Shown here one piece after another: positions 47,566 to 64,000 of a stretch of DNA of 64,000 nt; the stretch's first letter is position 1, and each line of letters starts with the position of its first letter. The stretch spans positions 7,638,975-7,702,974 of the forward strand of contig NC_135554.1 of NCBI RefSeq assembly GCF_964340395.1. The letters run 5' to 3'. Both the position numbers and the translations under genes were made by a program. The DNA comes from Glandiceps talaboti. Taxonomy: Eukaryota > Hemichordata > Enteropneusta > Spengelidae. Under the pieces are notes generated by a model. That model made no database searches. It was not told the DNA's origin and saw only the letters and a program-made list of their open reading frames with translations.

Positions 47566-47742
47566 GAATGGTTAATGTGCATAATTAATTACTTTTTGAT
47601 AATTAGATAATATGTTCACTATGCAGGCTTCAAATTTCTTACAGTTTCTAATGAGTAATTTTCCAATTAAGAGGTACAACGTGTGTAATAGCTATAGTTC
47701 AAAATTTTGCATATCATCAGTGTGTGTGTAGGATACAAAATG
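47566..47742. repeat. Inverted copy of 5538-5713
   Basis: This segment is the reverse complement of 5538-5713 (for instance 'tagataatatgttcactatg'). The flanking DNA from 47765 on matches 5860 onward in direct orientation. Confidence 0.85.
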
Positions 47743-47896
47743 TGCTGTTGCTCTTATACGGGAGGTATTTAGTTTAAATCTAGTTATATATTTATTTTAG
47801 AGAGGTTGTATAATCCAGCGTTGGTAATCTTAGATCTTAGATCCCTAAAAATACAGTAATATAGCCAATATAACAAAAGCGTCGACTTAGTTTATC

Positions 47897-48844
47897 TACA
47901 AATATTTGGGTATTGTTTTGCATGAATTTCTTGACTTTTCTATTACCGCTAATGCGCTTGCTGAGTCGGCTGGTAGAGCTTTAGGTGCAGTCTGTTCCAA
48001 ATTCAGGTCACTGAATAATATGGGTTTTAATACATTCACTAAATTGTTCAATGCATCTGTGGTACCAATTCTTGAATATTGCTCGGGTATCTGGGGTTTT
48101 CAAAACTTCTCGTCTTGTGATTTAATTCAGAATCGGGCAATAAGGTTTTATTTAGGTGTTAATGGAGACACTGGTTGAGATTCGTGTATTGCGAGTAGGT
48201 GGGGTAATATGGCCCGGTATTGGACAAGACTTTGTAACCTTGACAGTGATAGGTTAACTAGTAAGATTTTCTTTTGGGACCATGCGCTGTGTGTCGGCAA
48301 TTGGTCTTCTGAAATGTATGACATATTTGAAAGTCTAGATATTGATGAGTTGATTCCATGTAATATTGGGATTGTCAGGTTACGTAAACATTCGAATTGT
48401 ACTGAAAACTGGTATATGCATGTTCGTAACAAACCGAAATTACGCACGTACAGTATCTTTAAAAGAACATATCGCCGTGAAAATTATTTAGATTTAGATC
48501 TCTCGAGAGCTGAACGTTCTCTTTTTGTTCAGTTACGAATAGGAATACTTCCACTCAGGATTGGAACAGGTCGTTTTAGGGGCGAGGTGTTACATGCTCG
48601 CCTCTGTGTGTTATGTAATGCAGATTCAATTGAGGATGAATCTCACTTTTTATTTCACTGTTCATTCTATCAGGATTTAAGAACACATTTTTACAATATT
48701 ATACTTGAGTCTAATCCAAATTTTGTAAACTTTAATGAGACTGAGAAATGGAACTTTATAATGATCAATATGCCTAGAGCAACTTGTAAATTTATTCACA
48801 AAGCTTACACCAGAAGGTGTAATCATCTTTATATAACAATGTAG
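47897..48844 (+). pseudogene. LINE reverse transcriptase C-terminal region with one internal stop
   Basis: The frame begins exactly at the truncation point (YKYLGIVLHEFLDFSITANA). It continues FNASVVPILEYCSGIWGF, meets a single TGA at 48176-48178, then resumes in the same frame through RLCVLCNADSIEDESHFLFH to the natural end near YITM. The motifs are the thumb and zinc-knuckle part of a non-LTR retrotransposon. It has one stop and no frameshift, so it is a fairly young dead fragment. Confidence 0.87.
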
Positions 48845-49036
48845 TATGTTACTTTTCTTTACTTGTTATGACTGTCCTCTTTGCACCCCTTATTTTTAAG
48901 TGCTTTATACGAGCAATTCAGTTTTGTAGTGACTAATAAGCCCGGTGGGCTGGGTGATGTGTTTGCTTTCTGATATTGTTATTGCCAATTTGTAAAATGT
49001 TTATCACATGTCACTATAATAAACAACCTTTACTAC
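47897..49036 (+). mobile_element. 5'-truncated LINE insertion with empty-site counterpart at 5.99 kb
   Basis: The copy at about 5985-5995 reads 'cgacttagttcatc' directly into 'ttgaacgtagaatc'. Here the same flanks are separated by 1.14 kb, with 'tatc' on both sides as a likely target duplication. The element ends 'aataaacaacctttactac', a LINE-like tail. Confidence 0.88.
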
Positions 49037-49722
49037 TATCTTAAACGTAGAATCTAATATACGTATGTAATTACATTGCTTTTCAAGTATGGTGTATTAT
49101 TGATATATGATTAGAAATAAAAAGAAAGTAGACATTTGGAGTGTCAATGCTCCCTTCCTACTGCCCACACTGTATGAATGAACTGTTCCACGCCAATGTT
49201 TTTATTGTTGTTTTTTCATACATTGATGAGGGCTCAATACACATCACTATGGCGTGGCAGTAAATCATGTGTATCGAATACGGACAGAGTAGAAATCAGT
49301 CAGGTAGAGTGCTATATGATTTGAATACCAATATATACGTTTGAGTACAGGTAGATTAGTGTATCCACTTTGTCTCTAAGGTCAGTCACACAAAGGTCAC
49401 ACAATAGCATGACGTCAGGCCTACTTCTGCTCTGTAGTTTATTTTGTGGCGTCTCTCGCGATGCAGCTATTCAAATAGCATAGTAATATGTCATTGCATT
49501 GTGTTATGCTATAACTAAACCAATGGGAATGTGTGTTAGGGGCTGTATTGGGTGTTAGTGGCTGTAGTCATGGTGTTGTGCCATGATTAACTACTTATTA
49601 ACTTTGGCATTCGGAAAGAAGGAACACTGATAACATAACTTACATTGGTATAAAATAGAGTGTGATAAAACTATAATTATATTATATCATGCTACTATGC
49701 GCCACTCTGATTGGATAATAAC

Positions 49723-49770
49723 TGTGGTAAAATCCCATTTTACCACGGCTGGCAGTGGTAAAATGGGCCC
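49723..49770. repeat. Short palindrome with a third repeat
   Basis: 'gtggtaaaatccc' pairs with 'attttaccac', and 'cagtggtaaaatggg' repeats the same word again 20 bases later. It follows 'ctctgattggat', a phrase like that near 16750, and may be a degraded MITE. Confidence 0.5.
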
Positions 49771-50564
49771 CTAAACTAGCATATGAATAGTACATACAAG
49801 CTGAATGTGTTCGTTCTTATACCAATAAGTTAACATTTCCCCACAGTAAAGGTGTGTCAGGTATCCTGTACAATAGTTTGGGTTACAGTAGTCCAAATAA
49901 TTCCACTGATGACCTTGCGATCGAAAGCAACGATCGATCAGTGGCTTCAACATCACTGATAAGGTACAAGTTCTCCCCATGCAACGAGCCGTCTCAGCGT
50001 CCTACTCTCGTTACGCGTTGAATCAAGCAACACCGATTTAACTTTTAACCATCAGTCAAGGTGCGTCAGGATTATTTCAAAACTGTACATTTTCAGGTTC
50101 GGTCAATGCTCAATTTGTTAACCATTAAATTAAAGTAGACTGTGTAACGTCGCGTCTCTGATTTACTGTCTCGCGCTTTCTCCGATTCAACGCCGAGACA
50201 TCTATTTTTAGCAGTGTACAAGATTTTATTGTTCTTATGTAAATATCCAAACAAAATTGTTACTTTCTTTGACCTCTTGCCCCGTTTTCTTTGTTGCTAG
50301 TTTTCAACGCGTTTTCGTTATGCATTATATGATGTAAATAAAGTAATTTATCAATGCAATGCATTGCAATGCAGTGTATGGTTTGTGTTCATGCAGTGTG
50401 TGTGGGGGCTACATGAACGTATCCACTCATTAAAATATGCTCGTTCCCGACGATGTATTACCGACGATCTTTTTCTGTACGTGCGAATTCGCCTTTTCGG
50501 GCATATAAATAACCACAGAATCACATTTAGAAGAAATAGACACACATTTTGATATAATATAATA

Positions 50565-50703
50565 GCAATAACTCCCGCCGAAGGCGGGTATACACTCGAA
50601 TTTGGTACAATTCGCTCCATATAGCACTCGCCATTCGGCTCGTGCTATATGTCGCGAATTGTACCAAAATCTCGTGTATACCCGCCTTCGGCGGGGTTAT
50701 TGC
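50565..50703. mobile_element. Foldback (hairpin) element, copy 2
   Basis: The arms 'gcaataactcccgccgaagg' and 'cgggtatacactcg' return as reverse complements on the right, around a loop near 50633. Flanks ('gatataatataata', 'ttattgcttaa') match the element at 17589-17730. Confidence 0.8.
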
Positions 50704-51035
50704 TTAAATAAATTTCCGATGGGTGCTATATTAGTCTCTACTTTCAAATCAATTGAATTTGGAAACAAGAAATATCGGAGATTTTAATGTATTCGGATTT
50801 AGCACGATGGCAGTTTACCTAGGTAGTCGTCGTCAACGGTCACTTCAAGAATGTTCTCATAAATATCAGTAATACTTTACATGTTCTTAAACATAGGTAT
50901 CAATCGACACAAGAGTACATCCATTATACCAATATCAAGTGTTACTTACTTCATGTAATCTCTAGCTGTTAGGTCATTATCATTTGGAAATAAAGTCATT
51001 ATGTTTCTAGCAACACTACGAGCGACACTACGAGC

Positions 51036-51218
<183 letters not shown>

Positions 51219-53889
51219 AAGAACGTGTGAACCACAGAACATATCCGGGTGTGTGCGGATGTGAACGATTCATAGTATTTACCATGATATACGTTGCTCG
51301 ATCAACTATAAGCTATTGTCAATACTCAACGAGACCTCATTCCAACGCAGTACTGAGTGTTAGCGTTGTGAATTGAAATGTTAATGTCTAGCGGTGGTTA
51401 AAAAAATATGTAGACTCATTGTCGAACTGTATGACTGGTTGGTTATTAACTCCATCGTCACTGTCAACTGTGAGTGCACCCTACACTAGTCTAGTTCCTC
51501 ATGACGGACCGTATGTATTCCATACTGCCATATGTTCACACTGTTCTGTCGAGTAAACCCCTTCATTCAAGCCGTTAACTGTGGTTCAATCCCTTGGTGG
51601 ACAAAGCACAAACAGCACATGTCTATTGATGTGAATTCCACTAAATACATTACACACCTTTATCTTTAACCTTGCTAAATATAGAACAATTTCGTATCCT
51701 AGTATAAACAAACGAGACAATAATGACAAATTCATCGTTTTGTATCGCACATCCTCAAAACTAACAGACGTTCGATTTTGGTCAGTGAACCACATTTTTG
51801 ACATGAAACCAACAAGTTTCTATGATTGAACCCACCTAAACATAAACATTTGAAATACTTGTTGTGGTATAAATGATAAAACATCGTGCCCGGGCTTCGA
51901 TCGTCCAAAGTCTCTAGTAGAGCTGCAGTATTTCCTTGGCTATTCATATAGTGACGTACACATTCAAAGTTCATCGTCTACATATATATGTGACATTGAA
52001 CTGACCACATACGCTAGTTCGCCTAGCCTAGGTCCCAGCATGCAGTGTGTTTTAGGTAATGTAACGATAATGTTTGCTGAATAAAGAGAACGTGACGCCT
52101 AGACAAATTCGTTTATCGTTGTCTCGTTCATCGTACTAAAGCACATCTTGATCATGATCTCGCTAATGATGCTTTCTAAAATACTGGGTACTAGATTATA
52201 TTGAGCACTGTGATTTTTTTTTCTAATGAGTAGTTACTAGGTTCTTAAAGATTGCAAAGGGAGGGACATTGTAAAGTTTTACCATTGTCATCTAGGATGA
52301 ATTGGCTGCGACCTTACCTTTAAATGATCAGAGCTTCACTTTTGTTGCACAAAATATGAGAGTTCAGATTGGTTCAATTGTGGTGAACGTATTCCCTCTT
52401 GGCTGTTATTACCCCTAAGAATGGAGGGAGAGAAGAACGGAGTGATGACGATGTAGTGTCAAGTCCAACAAGTACATGGTATAGGTCATATAACTACATA
52501 GATATAAATCCCTGTCATGTGAGGACTAGATTTTGTTCTCACCACAATCACACTGTGACACTTGTTAAACAAACATAAATTTCATCATTGCTCCGTTGAC
52601 GGGGTTTACCAACTAAGCTTGGCTCTACTTTTATAATCATGACGTCAAGTGAAACCAGTAATCAATGTAGTCGGTAGGATATAATTTTGCATGTGACTGT
52701 TTTCCTGCAAATATCTGCCCACCGAAATCTTTGCATATCTGGTTTGCAGTTTTGTCAGTCCAAAGCTGACAAAAGACCGGAGTTCGAGTTGTTTCTGTTT
52801 CAGTCACTTGTTTTTGTTTTTTCTTAGATAACTAGCATGTTTAGCTGTGTTTCAGATAAGGACATACTAACAGAAGGGAAATAATGAGTTAGTTTAAGTG
52901 TTAAATTAATATTCCAATGATAGTAAACTATCACGTTTATACTGTAATTTATGACACTCCAACACACTAAATGCTTAAGATTTTAATTATTGTTAAAAGT
53001 GGGTTGCTTTTCCCGTAATTTAGTTTAGTTTAAATTGCTGTTATTCATTCAGCATGTGTATCGATACGAAATAAGGGTACACGTTATGTATTACACGTGT
53101 CACATATAACTATTTCAAACCATAACAAGTCAGATACAATGTACAACGTCTCATCTGGGACTTATATTCAAGAAATAGACATTATGACGTGTATTAATGG
53201 TATATTCAAAACAGTAATATTGATTGGTATTGTTTATCACTCAGCCATATCCGGGAATTGGAATTAGTAATATGACCTTGAAAAATGGCTTCAGTGGCCG
53301 GGGCGCTTACTCCCACGGACACTGCAGATGAAAACCACATGTGCACTTTATACTTACTGGGTGTTTTTTTAATGTGTACTGTAGACGGACAGTTACTGCT
53401 GTCTTTGGTACACCTGTATCGATTGCAGCTATCAACTAACAAATAGCTTGAGTGTTAAAATATCACCTTGGTAACTTACTCAACTTTGGAATATCGTAGC
53501 AAGTGCACTAACATGATTGTATTCTGCCATTTTGAAGATGACATGCAAGTATAAAAAAACGGATACCTCTGACGGGACTTTACCATTAGTTAAAGAAATA
53601 ATTTAGATGTTTAAGTTTGTTTTAGGATTCGTGTAGGATACATAGAATATAGAATATACACGATCGCAATGACAACATACATAAATAATTGAAAATAAAG
53701 TATAAATATTTGAATGCAGTGATCCGGTTACAGTTGTTATCGTTACTCGAAATATTTTTTAAACATGTATTTATATGATATACAAACCAAATTATGCTGA
53801 AGAGATGTGACACCTTACTTCCCGGTTCAAAGGTTATAGATGTAATTGTGCACACAATAACTGACTGGAATTATTTCACAGGGCAGAGG

Positions 53890-54540
53890 ATCTAATACAT
53901 ACATGACATGGTATCGTCAAGTGTTATCAGATCGGTGTCGTTTCAGACAGACTCGACCGGTCAGTTGCTCCAGCCTGGGGGATAGGGGATAGGGGTGTCA
54001 GTGTTATTTTCCATTGGGTCAACAAAAAGTCACTGACCACAGTGAATAAAGTTTCATAGCATATTGACAGTAAGCTGTAGAGGGAAGAGCTTTGAGACTG
54101 GGATATGTCCACCTCTTGTGTGAGTGTGTGTATTTTTAGGCTATCCACAGACACTTTCAGACAATAATTTCCAAGCTTTACAAGACAGCTCTAACATGTA
54201 AGAAGCAACTGCATAAGGTTGAAACATTTTTAAAATAAAGTTTCATAGCACATTGACAGTAAGGGGTAGAAGAAATTGAAATTTGATTTGAGAAAGGTAC
54301 ATGTCTACCTCTTATGGGGGTCCTAGGGGTTTTTCCCCCTAGAAGCTTTTGAAGTTTTGTTACCAATTTTGGTGAATGTTATTTTTGGTTTAACGAATGA
54401 GTGGCCTCTGGGGTGAGGGAGTCCAAGGGGTTTCCCCCTGGAAGATCTGGGTTTTTTGGTACTATTTAGGCAATTTTTAGGTTATTCATAGCCTCTGAGG
54501 TAATATTGCCAAGCTTCGAAAAGCTAAAGTAAATTAAACT
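53890..54540. repeat. Dispersed-repeat fragments
   Basis: Positions 53940-54050 match 8900-8995. 'aaagtttcatagca' plus 'attgacagtaag' occurs at 54048 and again at 54238, so the segment is internally duplicated. A 'gggg-tttccccct' phrase recurs near 54330 and 54430. No gene is seen. Confidence 0.55.
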
Positions 54541-55619
<1,079 letters not shown>

Positions 55620-58600
55620 TCCAAAGTTAACAAACGCAAAAAAAGGGTCAGATAACTTGTATAGTAATGAGTCGTAGATCCTGACGTAATGATTTACAAC
55701 TCGAAATGTTTACGACTTGTATTTGTGTCATAGTAGGGAGTGGTAATAAGTCAAGGGTCATAAACAGCATAAGAACAGAACAGAAATGTCATAATTAGAC
55801 TAACGTGAGTATCGATGTGCGTTGGTTTCCGTGTATATTGCCCACTGTCTGTATGTTGGTGTAAGTTCTACTGAATGTATGCATACATTTAAATTTCCGA
55901 ATAAAAAACTATTTTTTACAATATTATAAAGGTAAAAAAAGCCTACGAAACGAAACAATGACGACAAATACATTTGTACTGCGCGTTGTCAAACTTACAG
56001 ACATCCGATTTTCATCGGTGAACCGCTTTTTGAGGTGAAACCAGAGAGTTTATAGTATTGAGAATAGTGTTTCTACCTAGAACTTGACATTTGAAATGTT
56101 TGTGGTACAACAGATACAATGTCATGATCCGTGCTTCGATCATCCAAAATATCTAGTGGAGCTACAATATTCCTTTGTAGACTATTAATAGGCTCGGCTT
56201 ATAATGCATTGTACAATAAACGGTCTTCTTTTGAATACAATCAAGTATGGTTGAGTTGACCACATATACTCTATAGCTCGCCTAGCCTTAGTCTAGTTCC
56301 TGATGACAGTGTTCCGAGTTTTCACTACGTTATCTTGACACATTACATCTAGTAAACGTCGTTACACTTGCACAAAATTCTGTGCTCCTCCCTACAGCGT
56401 TCATATCAAGTGACCATGTCGCACGCTCATGATCAGGTGATTTCAGTTTCAGCAGTCTGGGGTGAAATTTGTTTTTTTTACGGTTTTTTTTACGGTTCAC
56501 AGTAAACTGTTGATCATACTATCGGTACCAAGATCATTTCACTACTTCGTTCCCAGTATATATCATTCCAACTGTTTTGATAAACATTAAACTAAACAAA
56601 ACTACAACTAAAACAATGCAAGATCAAGGGGAACAAAAGATAGTGGTATACACACTGATGTTGCACATGGTTGGAAAACGACAAAAACAACAACCAGAAC
56701 TCATCACATTTTATGAATCAACAGTTTACAGTTTTTTGTCTACCTAAGTACGGCTATTACTATAATGGAATGTGAAAGTTGTTTTCCCCTCCAAAATCAA
56801 CAAAACCAAACATTCTGTGATGATGAGAGCACTTCTAGCAGATTATTCCAGTGCAAACATGAATCACAATTTGTTATTACATGCTAAATTCCCACGATAG
56901 TCAAAACAGCTGTACCAAATGAATATAATCAGCGATAACGACAGCCTGTCAATTTGTAATGGATTACTATTGACATGCGCCACCAGCACTTCACACAGCA
57001 TGGGTTTTAACCAGATTGTAATGTATGAGGATAGGGTAGTGTAAAATCGGAATACGATCGGCAGGAACTAGACTACCCTAGCCTAATCCCAGCAGTATGT
57101 TTTAGGTAAAGTATCGATAATGTTTGCAGAATAAACAGAACGAGAACAAGTCGTATATCGTTGCCGTCTAGTTTATCGTATTAAAGCACTACTTGAGCTG
57201 GTCCATGACCCTTTCTAAAATAATGGGTGCTCACCCGCATAAGCACGGTGATTTCTTTGTAGTGAACTGTATTGGGTAGTTACCTATAGGTTATTAAAGA
57301 ATGCAAAGGGTGTGACATTGTAATGTGTTACCACTGTCATCGAGTAGAAAATGGCACGATTTAAGAACATTATCACTGCGAAGACCTTACCTTTAATTTT
57401 TTAGAGCTTCACTTTCGTTGATATTACTTCAGATTGCTTCATTGGTGGTGAATGGCAAAGAATGAAGGGAGACATGAACGGAGAGTTAACGTTGTAGAGT
57501 CAAGTCAAGCAATTTGTCATATGACTACCTAGACACATATGACTATCTCGACATAAATCACTGTCATATGAGAGGACTAGCTTTTGTTCTCAGCACACTC
57601 ACACTGTGACACTTGTTTATAAAAAAAACAGCCATAAATTCCACCATTGCCTCGGTGACGGGGTTTACCGACATTGTGTGGCGCCACTTTTCGAATCAGA
57701 ACGTTTAATTTAAAGTGGTATTGAATGTAGTCGACGGAAAGAGAATTTGCATGAGACTGTTATCCTGAAAATATATGTCCACCGATATCTTTGGTTTTGA
57801 CAAATCAGTCCAAAGCTGGCAAACAAATGAGTGAGTTTAATGTTGTTTCTGTTCCAATCTCTTGTTTTGAGATCGCTTGTATTCTATGCTGTGTTTCATA
57901 TGAGGAAATACCAATGCAGGGGAAAAACTGACCTTTAGTGTTGATTTTAAATTGATATCTTTGTCGAATCACGGTGCAACTGTCATATTGTAATTTATAA
58001 CACTTCCAACACACACTATACGAAAAGTCACATTTGACCACGTCTTACCAACGGGGTAAATCGTGGGCAGAGGATGTGTAAATGTGGTGAGTATGAGACG
58101 TAGTTCCACCTTTGACTTAATTTACCTCCGGTGATCTCTCACCTGGTGGTTGTAGACAGTCAAAAGTGGTAATGCGAGTCGTACTACCCTGGATAGAGAT
58201 AGTGGTTAGGTGGGTCACAGGTAGGGTAAAGGTTGGGTAAAGGCTGATACATTTGACTTTTCGTTTAGTGACATTAAATGGCTAAGAGTCGAATTATAGT
58301 TAAAAATAGTTAACTGCTCCCATAATTATAGCTTAGTTTAACCGTATGTATCGACACGATATACGGGTACACGGTATTTATTACATGTGTCAGATATTTC
58401 AAACCATGACAAGTCGGACACAACGTAGAACGTCTCTTCCGGGACTGATAGGTTTAAAGGTCAAGTTATTTGACTGGATATTCAAACATTAGACATTATT
58501 TAAAGTGGTGGTATATTCACAATAGTAGACTTGATTGGCATTGTTTAGCTCTCAGCCATGCAATTTGGGATATGATCCTCCAGAATGACTTCAATAGCTG

Positions 58601-58689
58601 GGGCGTACGGTAGCCCCCTAGGCGACAAACTAAAACTTGAACGTTTCAAATCAAAGCTCTACTTGTCAACGTAAGTTAGTCTGGCATAA

Positions 58690-61998
<3,309 letters not shown>

Positions 61999-62073
61999 TT
62001 ATTCAAAGTTTGCATATGTTGCAAACGAGTCCAGATAGGCAAGAATAGCGTCGTAGATATATTGATACTGGGC
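61999..62073 (-). CDS. Terminal exon of a second RPTP gene that continues past the right edge
   Basis: The exon follows 'cctctacag' and encodes AQYQYIYDAILAYLDSF, then ATYANFE and TAA. It is identical to exon 28 of the complete gene except for one Leu-to-Ile change. In the complete gene the preceding exon lies about 440 bp beyond the point matching this window's end, so its absence here is expected. Whether the rest of this second gene is intact cannot be seen. Frame, acceptor and stop are all kept, which argues against a random decayed fragment. Confidence 0.82.
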   Translation of the reverse strand, partial: AQYQYIYDAILAYLDSFATYANFE

Positions 62074-62624
62074 CTGTAGAGGAAAAGTTTCCTTAGTGGC
62101 AGAGTTACTGGTAAAAGTCAAAGATCACTCGTGTCAATTATAATCCATCATTTTAGACTACGTATTGCCTGACTATAAGACCTTATGTAACAGCTATTTC
62201 CGTGAAAATAGCTGCTAATTACTATCACGAGAGGTGTGTAACATCTAATATTGTTCGAATAAGTAACCTCAGTTTGGATATAGGGACACTGTAGCTATAG
62301 TTGCGTTTTTTGCCCAAGGGCAAAATTCAAGAAGCAAACACGTCATCTGAGCTTTGCTTCCTTTATAAAATAAATAAATCATATATACCCCTGTGCTGTT
62401 ATATAGCAACTAATCCGCTTGGCTTGCAACATACGGGCAATAGTTACTACATTGAATCTCTCATGGAAATTGGCATCTAGTAGACTAAGTGGCCTCATAG
62501 CCATGTAATAAGTGTATAATAGCACATCACATTCCCACGATGTATTGTTGCCATATATAGGAACCCAGCGAAACATTAATAGTGTCGTGGGAGATATGAA
62601 TCGTGCCCTTGTTATGCAAATTGT

Positions 62625-63178
62625 GGTCACGGTGGTAACAGGACAAACGCCCCCCCCCCCCCGGACAAATACCCCCATAGGAGAAATGGCCCCCCGAACA
62701 AATGCCCCCGAACAAATGCCTATGGTAGGACTATGGCTCAAGATTCAACCAAGGAAGGCATGATTTTAGGGTTACTTAGCATATTTCTATGATAGTGTGA
62801 TTGAAAGACGTGATTTCAGGCGGTGTACTTAAAATTAAAAATACGACATTGGTACACCACCTGATATCACTTTATAAGCACGATTTTGGTAATAATACAA
62901 TAAAAGTGATAAAACCAAATCATGCCCTATTTGGTCGAATTCAACATTTTATGAACCTCTTCTGTCTATTCATCCGTTATACATTAAAAGTGATAAAACC
63001 ATATTTTAAGTGTACTTCCAAAATCTGGATTTTTTGGATCTCTATCCGTAGGCAATGACAGTCCTACGGGGAGGGGGCGTTTGTCGGGGGGGCATTTGTC
63101 TGAGGGGCATTTGTCTGGGGGGTGTCCGGGGGGGGGGGGTGTTTCTCCGGGAGGTATTTATCCTAGAAACGTCACGGT
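62625..63178. mobile_element. Inverted-repeat element with GGACAAAYGCCCC words, copy B
   Basis: Same element as 16089-16672, with fewer and shorter C and G tracts. Confidence 0.68.
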
Positions 63179-63351
63179 GAGTCACTGGGTCATACCATGT
63201 TACATGATCTAGTTATATTATACCAGTATATTGATGGCGCAAATCGAGAGATCTGATTGGTCTAGACATCGAACTAGCGCGTCTAAAATGAGCGATAATG
63301 CACAGTTGGCACGCGTCCAAATTGTGTGCGTCTACGCTATACGAGCGTTGA

Positions 63352-63594
63352 GTTGTAGTCCGCCATGATACTGATAGTGAACTCTGCGAATTGTCAGAGG
63401 AGAATTTTCTCTCAATGAGACAATATTTTATGAGAAATTATGAAGGAAATTTCGAAAGCAACCAAGTCATCGCGTGTTTGTACAAATCATCGCCTACTAC
63501 ATGTACTAATAAGGTCAAGGCATGCACGAGATCGATCCTAGGCTCAGCGCAGCTTAATGAGTGGAAACATTGGTGCTGTCCTGTCATAAAATGA
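63352..63594 (+). other. Small open frame, duplicate of 16848-17084
   Basis: The frame is kept over 80 codons. It has two extra codons relative to the first copy (about the TCTNKV and QLNEW positions) and the same stop. There is no ATG at its start and no recognised family. Confidence 0.3.
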
Positions 63595-64000
63595 AGCAAG
63601 TGTAGGAGCTTACACTGACCGACTTACCATTAATCTAAATAGAAATTTGTCTGGGATCCTGTCCTAGAGTATCAGTCATCAATATAATCCGAGAGGGAAA
63701 TCCTCAAACCCGAAAATCTACTGACGTAACTTCCAGTAATATAAATACATCGTAATTAATCAACCTGCCGCCATGTCCGATGTCTCACTTTACCGAGTCG
63801 CGAATTCGGCCGGGAACGATCGAAGCACGCTGTTTTCAATAAACCACTTCAAGTTTATACCTTGAGTCAAACAGGTTGTTTATTCATCACTGTGCACTTT
63901 TAATGAGCCGATCAATGTACAGATTATCCCTAGAAACGACTAGCAGATAAAATAAATCCAGTCGCTGCACGACGTTCACGTCATTGTTGATGCCAAGATC

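Overview
This is intron-rich, AT-rich animal DNA. The long dinucleotide tracts, CR1-like, Tx1/L1-like and Penelope-like retroelements, pogo/Tigger-type transposase and class-1 modular exons point to an invertebrate metazoan, probably marine. The species cannot be named from the sequence.

The main gene lies on the minus strand. A receptor-type protein tyrosine phosphatase (RPTP) can be assembled from 28 coding exons between 41982 (ATG) and 15490 (TAA). Every junction has GT/AG ends and compatible phase. The exons sum to 4068 nt, or 1355 codons plus stop. The predicted protein has a signal peptide, a P-type (trefoil) domain, a partial EGF-like exon carrying an in-frame (TA)n tract, an Ig-like exon, four fibronectin III domains, one transmembrane helix, a catalytically complete phosphatase domain D1 and a pseudophosphatase-like D2. 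The ectodomain exons are mostly phase 1-1 modules.

The gene is part of a tandem array. The segment 9005-17465, holding the last RPTP exon and its 3' flank, is repeated at 55690-64000. That copy includes a second terminal exon at 61999-62073, so a second RPTP gene must continue beyond the right edge. Upstream DNA is also amplified: diverged copies of one noncoding block occur near 455-3840, 7140-8260, 9005-11960, 44355-47270, 49245-53830 and 55620-58690.

The rest is mobile DNA and simple repeats. It includes a pogo/Tigger-like transposase N-terminus at the left edge and a 5'-truncated CR1-like LINE (22.3-24.85 kb). A Tx1/L1-like LINE remnant holds a 350-bp TTAA-flanked palindrome (30.3-31.6 kb). 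A Penelope-like reverse transcriptase remnant is followed by a hammerhead-like motif (34.7-35.84 kb). Two fragments of another LINE family lie at 42.1-42.5 and 47.9-49.0 kb. There is also an inverted-repeat element rich in GGACAAAYGCCCC-type words (16.1 and 62.6 kb) and two foldback hairpins (17.6 and 50.6 kb). I saw no tRNA, rRNA or CRISPR array.
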